Below are positions 11,641-20,915 of a DNA stretch of 64,000 nucleotides, piece after piece (position 1 is the first letter of the stretch; each line of letters starts with the position of its first letter). A model generated the notes under the pieces. It was not told where the DNA came from and made no database searches. It worked only from the letters and a program-made list of their open reading frames with translations. The position numbers and the translations under genes are program-made. Source of the DNA: Nemertoderma westbladi (lineage: Eukaryota > Xenacoelomorpha > Nemertodermatida > Nemertodermatidae); NCBI GenBank assembly GCA_032718475.1, contig JAUCBJ010001237.1:50496-114495 (forward strand), given 5' to 3'.

Positions 11641-12086
11641 AAACACCGTCGACTCCGGGCACGTTGTCACCCCTTATTCAATTGTTTCTCGCCCAACACT
11701 TTTTTCGCGCCCAACCTTATTCACAGAGCTCTTATTTTTTTATCTTTTTTTTTATTTATATCTTTTTACATACATAGGCTTAACCGCTTCTACTTGTACG
11801 TTTAAAAAAACCACAAATTTCCGCTGGTAGATGAAATGAACAGCCACGAATAATAAGATATAGAAAAGTATTAATGTCACAACCACATTTCCAATAATAA
11901 TTTAATTAAATTGGAGATTCGAATTAAAACTTGGCAATGGGTAAATAACTGAAAGTAAAAACCAAGTAAGACAATATTTAAATTAAAAACTTAAGCAAAT
12001 GGATGGGGTGTGTGGGGGGAGGGGGGTGTTGTGTTCTGCGTTACATTCTCTGACTTCTGTGTTAACAACTACCCACCCACCTTTAG
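11641..12086. other. 3' flank of the OTUD6B-like gene, AT-rich
   Basis: No ORF. On the minus strand an AATAAA lies at about 11751-11757, roughly 330 nt past the OTUD6B-like stop codon, followed by an A-rich stretch (T-rich on the plus strand, 11727-11765). This could be the poly(A) signal of the gene, or the decayed poly(A) of a retrocopy. A G-rich run is at 12008-12028. Confidence 0.45.
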
Positions 12087-12929
12087 TTATAGTTCAGCTA
12101 AGGGCCTTGTACTATTGTAGTGCTCCCCCAACCCAAACATATGTCTATGGTAAGTTATAACCAGAACGGGTACAGCTTCGCTATTTACTGTAACAACGGG
12201 TCCTTCGGACTGCACAACATCAATGCGAGCCTTCAGCTCGGCGGAGAGCGCGTGAATCTCCGGCTGACCACCCCAGACTGGTTCATTAACGATCCGTCTA
12301 CAGTAGGAAGAGAACTCCTCCAGAGTGAGAGGCTCCCCCTCGGAGTCGGTGAGGAACGGGAGGTATTCCTCCGGGTTGGAACGCATCCGTTCCGACGTGC
12401 GTTCCCGCAATGACTCAACGTCCACGGCCTGGATGCCGCGCAACCCGCGGCGCCAGTTCCATTGGTCCCCTACCGCCGCGTACAGACAATCCCCGTCGGA
12501 CGCGATGTCCCGGGGTTCCAACCCTCGGTCCCGGAGGATGCTCGCTATCCTCTCGGTTTCCCGTTGCCGCGGTCCGTTCGCGTCCTCCAGCCGACCCGCC
12601 TCTATCAGTTTATCGGTTTCCGCCGACTTGGCCGCCTTGCGGTCTCGTCGCTTCTGGGCACGCGTTACTCGCACCCCGTTACATGCGTTAACCTCTTCCG
12701 TTTTCTTGTTATTCGCATCTCCGCTGTCGATATCTAAATCTCGAAGTTCCAGCGAGAGTCTAGCTATAATGGCAGACAGTTTTTTAATGTTTTTCTTGTC
12801 AGATTGTTTACATTCTGCTTTTTTGAGTTCTAATTCTCCTATCCTTGATTCCAACTCAAGTTGAATTTTGTTTTTTAATGATGTCTCGTCTGGTAATAAT
12901 TCTTGTTCAATATTATTGTTCTTAGCCAT
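12087..12929 (-). CDS. OTUD6B-like OTU-domain deubiquitinase, intronless
   Basis: A 280-residue cysteine protease of the OTUD6 type, expected to remove ubiquitin from proteins in the cytoplasm. The N-terminal ~115 residues are charged and coiled-coil-like, with the VTRAQKRRDRKAAK motif typical of OTUD6A/B. The OTU domain starts near residue 140 and holds ASDGDCLY (D145, nucleophile C148), LPFLTD, EEFSSYCRRIV, WGGQPEIHALS and the histidine motif FGLGEHYNS (H270). Length and domain order match OTUD6B (about 290-320 residues). The start ATG at 12929 has a good context (GGCATGG). There are no introns, unlike the usual multi-exon gene, and the coding part is far more GC-rich than its surroundings. 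It may be a functional retrogene or a retrocopy still intact; paralogue OTUD6A cannot be excluded. Confidence 0.9.
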   Translation of the reverse strand: MAKNNNIEQELLPDETSLKNKIQLELESRIGELELKKAECKQSDKKNIKKLSAIIARLSLELRDLDIDSGDANNKKTEEVNACNGVRVTRAQKRRDRKAAKSAETDKLIEAGRLEDANGPRQRETERIASILRDRGLEPRDIASDGDCLYAAVGDQWNWRRGLRGIQAVDVESLRERTSERMRSNPEEYLPFLTDSEGEPLTLEEFSSYCRRIVNEPVWGGQPEIHALSAELKARIDVVQSEGPVVTVNSEAVPVLVITYHRHMFGLGEHYNSTRPLAEL

Positions 12930-13330
12930 GCCACCGTCTTTTTGTCATTACTGCATTAGGGAAGAAAACATCAATTAAAAGGTACCGGTACCAGTAACAC
13001 CAACAAACAAAGCCTACATGACTAAGCAAGCCTGCTCTGCAGCCTAGGTACGGTAATATTCTTTTATTTATTTACAACTGATTTATTTATTAACACAATT
13101 CAGCAATTATTACAGTATTATTAAGAAATAAAACAATAATTGACTGATTGAGGGAGACCACCATGACCTACTATAACACCATGACCGACTATGTTATAGT
13201 AGGTCATGAGACCACCAAAGGTAAAGACACTAACATGGTGGAATTCACAAAACAAAAATTTCAAATAAAATACCACAAGACAACTAGTTAAGACAATATA
13301 GGCCAGTATAGGGCCCATAGTAAAAACACG
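12930..13330. other. 5' flank of the OTUD6B-like gene
   Basis: Non-coding as far as can be seen. It contains TACCGGTACC words at 12983 and a short inverted repeat around 13160-13206 (CATGACCTACTATAACA and its inverse). No TATA box or CpG island is obvious next to the start codon. Confidence 0.4.
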
Positions 13331-13814
13331 TTGTGGGGTCTTCGAGCAGCACGTGTTCAAATGTTCAATGACTGAGCAGCGACTAATTAACAAATTTATG
13401 AGAGATTCATTGACCAGCTACCGACAGACCAATATTGTGACATATATTTTAGTTTAATGTTTGATTCAATTAGAGGCACAAATTAAAAAGGCTACAAATA
13501 TATAGGGGTGAATAATTAAATTAGTCACCCATTTAGGCCTAAAAGGTAGCCAAATATAAGTTGCAATCTATATAAATTTTTAAATTCAGTAGTGTGGGTG
13601 TGTTGTGTATTGATTCCGTAGATTTCATGTTGAAATAGCGTTCATTAATTTAATTTCTATTTAATGATTCATGCATACTATTACACACATTAAATTAGTT
13701 CGCGTGTGTTAAGTGTGTAAGATTTGATTGTTTCGTCACGAACCCATTAGGGCACAGAAACTGACGGATTCTTCGCGAATTTCGCAAACGTCGCAAACTT
13801 CGGGAATTTGTTCT

Positions 13815-14352
13815 ACAATTTTGACTCCTTAAGCAAAAGGGTCCCGAATGAGTTTTTTAACCTTTATTTTTTGTGATTTTGAGTGCTTTTTTTATACTAG
13901 TGAATATTACGCTGATGGCGAGCCATCAGCGAACTGATATAATTATACTATGGCCGTTTCTCAAAAGTCTGTGTGTGACGTGTGTGTGTGTGTGTGTGTG
14001 TCGGTAGCCATAAATGTCGGAAGCCATAATCGAAGTTAATATCTTCAGCTAAATTGTATGGTTGAATCGAATTATTTCGATTCTTCTATCGGTAATTAAT
14101 TATTTAGGGGGGTAACATTTATCCCATCTGGTATAAAATTAACATGGGTAGATTCGCCGTGTCCCATTCTATCAAAGTCTTTACTTTATACTCGAGATTA
14201 ATGTCAAGTTTTATAGTTATTATATATTTATAGTTATAGTATTTATAGTTTTATAGTTACAATTTTGACTCCTTAAGCAAAAGGGTCCCGAATGAGTTTT
14301 TTAACCTTTATTTTTTGTGATTTTGATTGCTTTTTTTATACTAGTGAATATT
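13815..14352. repeat. 94-bp direct repeats bracketing an inverted arm
   Basis: 13815-13908 and 14259-14352 are near-identical direct repeats (they start ACAATTTTGACTCCTTAAGC and end CTAGTGAATATT). The 350 bp between them holds a 22-nt hairpin with 10-bp arms and a GA loop (13910-13931), a TG microsatellite (13970-14000) and the left arm of the large inverted repeat. The arrangement suggests duplication of the flank when the arm was copied in. Confidence 0.85.
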
Positions 14353-14558
14353 CTAGAACCTTAGTAGATTTTTAATGGTATATAGCTAGTATTTTTTACT
14401 AGCTAGTAATTTTTGGAAATTATTTTGGTCATTAATATATTCTTCAACAGTTTAACCTGAAATATCATGGACTTTCACATTTTTTATAATTTCAAAAAAT
14501 ACTAGCTAGCAAAAAATCACTAGCTATCATAAAAAACATATCTACTAATGTTGTAGAA
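14351..14558. mobile_element. MITE-like imperfect palindrome
   Basis: About 208 bp whose left half (TTCTAGAACCTTAGTAGA, TAGCTAGTATTTTTTACTAG) is matched in inverse by the right half (ACTAGCTAGCAAAAAATCAC, TCTACTAATGTTGTAGAA). AT-rich, no coding capacity. It abuts the 94-bp direct repeat, so its ends are not certain. Confidence 0.6.
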
Positions 14559-14651
14559 CTTTCACCAATACCAAAAAAATTAAAAAACTCTAAAAAAGGA
14601 TTGGTGAAAAATGGCTGGGGTGTCGACAGGGCGAAGTAGGGACCGTGTTGC

Positions 14652-14723
14652 TTAACCCCTTAGAGCCTATGACGTCCACTGCACGTCACAATGGACAGCA
14701 CGAAGACGTGCAGTGGACGTCAT
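14652..14723. repeat. 19-bp-stem hairpin next to a TTAACCCC terminus
   Basis: ATGACGTCCACTGCACGTC at 14669-14687 pairs perfectly with 14705-14723 across a 17-nt loop. It follows TTAACCCCTTAGAGCC at 14652, which looks like the outer end of a piggyBac-like element (TTAA target, CCC start). No matching right end was found. Confidence 0.6.
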
Positions 14724-14898
14724 GCTGGAATACATGTTTTATTGGAAGGCTCTTGGAGTAGGTATACTGGTGGATAGTATTAATGACATTTATTGCTCTT
14801 CGTGGCAAAAAATCCATTCTGTACTGTAGATAGGCTGTATTGTAGACTGTATTATTAGTGTTAGGTATATGGCGTAATGCCAACCACAGTACAGTAGT

Positions 14899-15440
14899 TC
14901 AGACTGACAGAGAGACCGACAGACAGACAGACTAGATTTATGTAAACGTGTAAACTGACATCAGAAATGAAATCAGCAACCCTTAAACCCCCATAGCGAG
15001 AATGTTGGTTAGTTAGTATACTTTCTTACGTTTTCACAGACTGACTGACAGAAAGACCGACAGCCAGACAGACTAGATTTTTTTTAAACGTGAAAACTGA
15101 CATCTGAAATAAACTTAGCACCCATTAAAACCCCCATAACAAGAATGTTAGTTAGTTTGTATTCTTTTTTAAGTTTTGACAGACTGACTGACTGACAGAA
15201 AGACCGACAAACAGACAGTCTAGATTTATATAAACCTGAAAACTGACATCAGAAATGAAATCAGCACCCCTTAAAACCCCCATAGCGAGAATGTTAGTTA
15301 ATTTGAATTCTCTTTTATGTTTTGACAGACTGACTGACAGAATGACCGACAGACAGACAGACTAGATTTATGTAAACGTGAAAACTGACATCAGAAATGT
15401 AATCAGCACTCCTTAAAACCCCCATAGTGAGAATGTTAGC
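14899..15440. repeat. 140-147-bp tandem repeats with GACA/GACT blocks
   Basis: Four units begin near 14899, 15039, 15178 and 15325. Each has a CAGACTGACTGACAGA block, GTGAAAACTGACATC, ACCCCCATA and GAGAATGTTAG segments. The second 2.6-kb direct-repeat copy starts inside unit two, so its boundary falls within this array. Confidence 0.88.
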
Positions 15441-17673
15441 GACAAGTTTTAATTATTAACCATATTTCGTAAGATATATTTTAAAACATTTATTTATTAA
15501 TAATGCAATAACTGAATAACCAGATAACGGAACGACAAACCGAATTGAAACTTTTAATTACTAATAATAATTGTGGTGAGAGGTGATGGAAATCAAGGAT
15601 ATATGTTGTTATGTTATGGAGCACGCGTTGGTAGGCACAGACAGGCAATGAATTGATGTCTGTTGAGATGTATTGAAGGAGCACTATTCCTTCATTAGTA
15701 ATAATATTAATGTCATTGAATAACTGATACCTAAACACACACACACCCCCCCGTCAGCCAGTTCTATGGAGAGTGAGTGAATGTTTAGGGAATTAATGCT
15801 ATCCTACCATCCCCAACCAGCAGCAGTCTGCCTCTAACAGGCCAGGACATTCTCAGCGTTGCTAAGACACGGGAAGGAATTACTCCGTATTGACTGTCAT
15901 TAGGCGGTTAGAGCCTGCGTGTGAATTAATTGATAAAAATGCAATTTTAATTGTAAATCAATAAATAACTATAAAACTTGACATTAATCTCGAGTATAAA
16001 GTAAAGACTTTGATAGAATGGGACACGGCGAATCTACCCATGTTAATTTTATACCAGATGGGATAAATGTTACCCCCCTAAATAATTAATTACCGATAGA
16101 AGAATCGAAATAATTCGATTCAACCCTACAATTTAGCTGAAGATATTAACTTCGATTATGGCTTCCGACATTTATGGCTACCGACACACACACACACACG
16201 TCACACACAGACTTTTGAGAAACGGCCATAGTATAATTATATCAGTTCGCTGATGGCTCGCCATACGTGTCTCGCCCCACATGCAATTATAATTCAAGAA
16301 TAAAAATAATTAATTAAACATTTTAGGTTTTTACGATAGTTTTTACATTAAATACGATACAAATTAATTCACAATACGCTTTTTATATTAAAAAAATAAT
16401 AAAAATAATCGATGATTAAAAAAGAACGGTTAAAATTAAAGTACAGATTTATAATAAACCCCTTTTTTAGGTGACCTGATGCCGATGCTGTTTGCGCTTT
16501 TGAAGACCTTTGACAGTTTAACCTGCCAAAATTAGAATGTCTTTTAGATGATATATATTCTTTAGCTTTATGACGAGTATTTGATACACTACATTAGCCG
16601 AAGCCAGTCTATGCGCAATCATTCACCCGTTGGATATACCCGGGAGACTGAGTTCGGAGCTTAATGATTGATGGTGTAAGCCTACTGTATTATTCGACTG
16701 ATCGTAATATATAATCTCTGACAAATATTATTCACTTTCGGGAAATATTAACAGTTCCTTTAGGACGTGGCGCTCTAAATATGTAAACAGAGTTATGACT
16801 TAAACTAGTCACAACGAAAAGGCTATAGATTAACGTATATGGCGCATTCTTTAGGAGATGCTTTGTTATCGGTTGCAATCATACACAATGCTGCACAATA
16901 CTGCACACTAATCTGCCGACCTTCACTAAATTTAGTCACGTATAAAGAGAGCAACAGACAATTTATGTTGGGCATATGAAATAGCATTAGATTCACTTCA
17001 AACCACTCAACACAGGTCGCAATCGTTTATCTGTAACCGGTCTCTCTAACCTTTAGTATATCAAGAAGGTGGGGTGTCTGATTATTGATCAGTATTCCGA
17101 TATAATAATTCATCAACAAATATAATGAACAACAGACAGCAAAAGCAGTAATATTAATGTATGAATTGCATATAATTCGTTTGGTTAGATTGTATGTAGT
17201 AAATAGGTTGATTTGTATGATAACAGATATACGTTCTATAATTAAGCCTACTAATGTAAAGCTAAAGAACGCTGATACACGGAGGTGCTAAAAGCCGATG
17301 TTCTTAGGCTCTGAGCAAAAACATAACACTGAATTACTGAGTTCTGTATACACCTCCAATACAGAGACAAAAAACGCTCTGATTGGTCAACCGAACAACG
17401 GGAGAACAAAGAAACAAAGAAACGTCGACGTGGCAATATCAGCTGTTAGCCGTCGTCATGGTAGCGACACTGTTTTCAAGAGTATCCAGCTTATCGCGTC
17501 ACGAGATTGCAGATTATGTCCTCTAAAGTACAAATACAGTACAAATACAGAAGAAATGACTTTTATGTCCTCTAAAACACCAGTACAGCAAGGACACGGC
17601 CTTTTTATGCCTGGCAAACCAACTACAAAGTACTTTAAGGGAAAATAACCGGTTAATGACGCAAAAGCTTTTA
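15090..17673 (-). repeat. 2.6-kb direct repeat, left copy (candidate 3' LTR of the BEL/Pao element)
   Basis: Almost identical (only a handful of substitutions plus a poly-C length change) to 30687-33276, and the two copies bracket the minus-strand gag-pol. On the minus strand the repeat begins (TG)TAAAAGCTTTTGCG after the short purine run GGGAGCGG and ends GTTTTCA, so TG...CA ends are possible at this copy. Against an LTR: no target duplication is visible, the other copy begins AG instead of TG, and the left edge lies inside a tandem array that continues into the flank. Contained frames (116-aa plus strand, 84-aa minus strand) have no recognisable domain. Confidence 0.6.
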
Positions 17674-17753
17674 CACCGCTCCCAGAAAATGGGATTTTCA
17701 GTCTATAAAATATAAAAATCACAGTTTCTAAAACATAAAGATACTCTAAACAG

Positions 17754-17969
17754 TTAGTTTTTCTTGCGCGGACGGCGTTCACGCAGTTTCCCGAGGCCAG
17801 CAAGAGTCCTTTTCTCTTTGGGGCTAGCCACTTTACTAGAAAGGCTATAACTCCTGGGTAAAGGGTGCAATACAATTGCATTAGAAGGTTTGGGTTTACG
17901 GTCGGTGTCTCGTCCATTTCGATATGCTTCTCCTCGAGCTGATTTTCCTCCGCTTGTCATGGGATACAT
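17754..17969 (-). CDS. Small basic ORF downstream of BEL/Pao pol
   Basis: 71 codons from an ATG at 17969. The product is rich in Lys and Arg and ends in RERRPRKKN; it has no signal peptide or membrane segment. I do not recognise it. It lies on the same strand as gag-pol, close to the putative 3' LTR, where accessory genes or the second exons of regulatory proteins are sometimes found. It may be a chance frame. Confidence 0.25.
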   Translation of the reverse strand: MYPMTSGGKSARGEAYRNGRDTDRKPKPSNAIVLHPLPRSYSLSSKVASPKEKRTLAGLGKLRERRPRKKN

Positions 17970-18577
17970 TCGTCCAAAACTCTCGCAGAGAATAGGGTTT
18001 TCTAAGCTTGATATCTTCTTAGAGATTCGAGATTTCCCAATCGAACTGAGATAAGGCCAATTCGTTTATCGATTGGACTTACTGTTATAACTTACGTTTA
18101 TCTGAACAAACGCAGGTTTCTTTTTTGATCTTTATAGAATAGCGTTTAACTCGTTTCGTACAACGCTCTCCTTCACCTTGATGAAGGGTTGTATCGCGTT
18201 AAACGGGGACGACCATACGGTTGGATAGTGATATTAGGTGTCCGCGTCACAATCCGGCTAGGTAAGATGGGCGGCTAGCTAGAAATCACTGTCGGAGTGT
18301 TACCGATTAATTGTTAGGGTAGCACTAGATCTTTGAACAGTGAATACAGTCCGCGAGGATCCGCGACACCACCAGGATCGCAGGTCTGAGGTCCAACTAA
18401 GGAATGAGGAGGTTTGACCGAGTATTCCGGGACTCTGATCGTAGGTTTACTCCAGGATCGTTCGAGCCGAGTGAGCATAGGTGATACGTCAAACAAGTTT
18501 CGCTCGAAACTCCAGTAAATATAACGAGCACAACTGTGTTTAACACAACGTTTCCGTGGATGTTTATGTCTTTCCGT

Positions 18578-19057
18578 TTATTGGCTGGGTCTAGGGCATT
18601 TATCGTAATAATACCAAAGACGCACGTCTTGAAGGGGAAACGCGGGTGATCGCTCTCCAGTTTTACAATATTCCTCCATCTGTTCGAAGCTATCTGGAAC
18701 GACAGGTAGCGGTCGATCGGCGGTAAGATACATCATCGTAAAATAGAGCCGTTTGAGTTCCATCATAGGGTCTGGATGTATACCTTGAGGATATCGAGTT
18801 TCGAGGTTTTGTTGACTGGCAATATTGAGATAGGTCTCTCTTAGGAATTCTAGATAATCGTTGAAGTCGCGACGTTTATCAGGTTCTTCAACGTCTTCCC
18901 TCTCGAGTCTGTTTCGAATAGAGTTCTCGTGTTCTATTCTCGATTTATCGTTTCGACTCCGCTGGGTATGATATTTAAATAAAACCATTTCCCTTTCGGT
19001 GTCTATATCATCGGTGTCGTGTAAATCAATAGGATGACCAGTAGTCAAGAAGTCCAT
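18578..19057 (-). CDS. Unknown ORF downstream of BEL/Pao pol
   Basis: From the first ATG at 19057 it encodes 159 residues; the frame is open from just after a TAA upstream, to about 19108. The protein is acidic and charged (DTDDIDTEREM, NRLEREDVEEPDKRRDF), with YLEFLRETYLNIASQ and MELKRLYFTMMYLTADRP predicted as helices and a C-terminus with WYYYDKCPRP. There is no signal peptide, membrane helix or known motif, so it is not an env-type glycoprotein. It is the longest frame in the 3.2 kb between pol and the left repeat. Expression would need splicing or a subgenomic RNA. Function unknown. Confidence 0.4.
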   Translation of the reverse strand: MDFLTTGHPIDLHDTDDIDTEREMVLFKYHTQRSRNDKSRIEHENSIRNRLEREDVEEPDKRRDFNDYLEFLRETYLNIASQQNLETRYPQGIHPDPMMELKRLYFTMMYLTADRPLPVVPDSFEQMEEYCKTGERSPAFPLQDVRLWYYYDKCPRPSQ

Positions 19058-20915
19058 ATACGTACCATTACGATGCGTATAGCGAGTGGTGAATTTTCCG
19101 TAGTCCAATTCACGCGTAAGTTACTTCCAGGAAATCGTAGGTTCGATATAACGACAATCATCCTCCGTAGTAGTTGGACTAGTATCACCGCGTATCAAGC
19201 TATCAACAAACGCTTGAAAGTAGAGTATATCGCTCCCTGATACCAAGACCATCTTCTATCAACTCCGTCATATCTGCTATATATGAGTTTATTAATATTA
19301 TAATGAGTTTATATTTAGGCTAGCGAGCGTCGCTGCCTACCCCAATCAGCCCCCGGACAGTGCGAGATCCTCAGCGCCGATGTGTCGTCGCCGCTGTACT
19401 TTCGCCAACGACGTAGCCGCACAACGACAACGACAACCGGCACAAGTCACTCGACTGTCCGTCCCAAAGGCTTAGATACACCTCAGGTTCTTACTGGAGA
19501 GTTAGGGTTACTTTCACAATTGCGACTCGCTACTGTAAACACACCTTAGTAGTAACATTCGCCTATAAACTCACAAATACCACACACACAACTTGTCACA
19601 AATTACACACTCGGGTCACTTGTCCGTTAGTCAGTGCCTTCCAGAATGTCACGTTATTATCATGTATCCTTGGATACTAGCAGTGCGCTATTTATTCCCT
19701 ATGCTATTCAATGGGGCATGCTTTCTATTGTTCTTTTAACTCACTTCTAATTCTAGCGTGGTAGTTGCCATGGTGACATTATGGAAAGCTAGCGGTAGAA
19801 TTAGGGTAATTCTCATGCATACAGATCTGGGATGCTATTTAATAGTAATTCTTTAATGGTCAATATCCCCTTTATACATGATTCTATGAATTTTATCGGC
19901 TATTGACTATACATTAGAGATTCTCGCACACAAATACACTTAATAGAGTGAATCTCCGCTCCCATGATCTATTAATTAATGGAATTTTGGGAATGTTATA
20001 AATTGTATAAAATGACAATTTATTAAATTCATTGAAATATATGAATTTAAATTTATTCCCGTAAATTTTATTATTTGATGGTTAAATTGACACAATTTGA
20101 TTCCAGAACAGGTCTGGGGACATAGGATCCTTAATTCTAGGAATTTTGTCCTTTTAAGAGTATCGGTAAGTACTACGATATCTTAATCGACTAGAATTTT
20201 AAAGGATCTGATATTTGACAGATTTTATAAATATTAATAATTAATATTTAGGATGGGCACCAGTTTATTCCAGAACTTGTCTGGGGACGTTAACCACTGA
20301 TTCTAGAATTTTATCTTTCAAGTATATCGGTGGGTGCCGCGATATCTTAATCGACTAGAATTACAGATGGTCAAAGGGTTTAACAGATTTATTTTGCGTT
20401 ATACGCTACTGTTAAAGGGACATCACGCTACTATATGTATTATTTAATATACGGTATGAGAGCAATATCGCACGAAGCAATGTCAGTGTGAAGAGGCAAG
20501 TCGTTTCCAAGGTCTACCCAGAGCTTGGTTTAGCCGAGACACGAGGATCTGAACTTTGCATTCCTAATACTCTGCCTACCAATAATACTTGAATATAGTA
20601 GTGGCTTTATTGTACTTTAATAAGTACGAAGATTTCATCTTACTGTAGTCACGTATTGATAATGTAATACGGGCAGTAAGGAAAGAGAAAAAGAATTATT
20701 TCTCGCCGTCGCACTAAATATATAATATACGTAATTAAATAATAAACGCGAATATATATTGCACTAATCTACTAAATAATCTCTAAAATACCATACTACT
20801 AAATAAAATTAAATAAAACGATTAAAATAAATTACATAATAATACATACATAAATATAAAAATAAAACAAATACAAATATAAAGTAATATGGTCACACAC
20901 CCACTCCAGCCGTTG

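Larger units (their letters stand above)
13917..16263. repeat. Large inverted repeat, ~300-bp arms
   Basis: 13917-14220 is the inverse of 15965-16263 with few differences, mainly in the TG/CA microsatellite length. The spacer of 1.74 kb contains the MITE-like palindrome, a hairpin and 140-bp tandem repeats. A third copy of the right arm is in the second 2.6-kb direct repeat (about 31567-31866). Confidence 0.9.
13331..16281 (-). mobile_element. Possible Helentron/pearl-like tandem-repeat element (minus orientation)
   Basis: On the minus strand the right edge begins GTGGGGCGAGACACG (16281), close to the GTGGGGCGAGCCACGAAG starts at 42883 and 63724. The left edge (plus strand GTGGGGTCTTCGAGCAGC at 13331) resembles the inverse of the GCTGCGCGAAGGCCCCAC end at 44910. 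Between them are GACA/GACT-type microsatellite blocks and 140-147-bp tandem repeats (14899-15440). Short termini, a microsatellite and ~150-bp core repeats are the plan of pearl/Helentron-like non-autonomous elements. No Rep/helicase gene is present. The assignment is inference. Confidence 0.4.
17674..20915 (-). other. BEL/Pao region downstream of pol
   Basis: 3.2 kb lie between the pol stop and the left 2.6-kb repeat, far more than usual for BEL/Pao. Contents: a tandem pair of ~100-bp segments (about 20096-20200 and 20262-20362, both with GTCTGGGGAC and CGATATCTTAATCGACTAGA), a non-coding middle part, an open frame of up to 176 codons (18578-19108) and a basic 71-codon ORF (17754-17969). No LTR-sized direct repeat links this part to 29106-30686. 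Confidence 0.6.

Noticed and set aside
17298-17648. 116-codon plus-strand ORF in both 2.6-kb repeats
   Set aside because: Present twice only because the repeat is; no domain, and it overlaps an equally open minus frame.
18578-19057. Envelope gene of the BEL element
   Set aside because: The ORF has no signal peptide, membrane helix or cysteine pattern.
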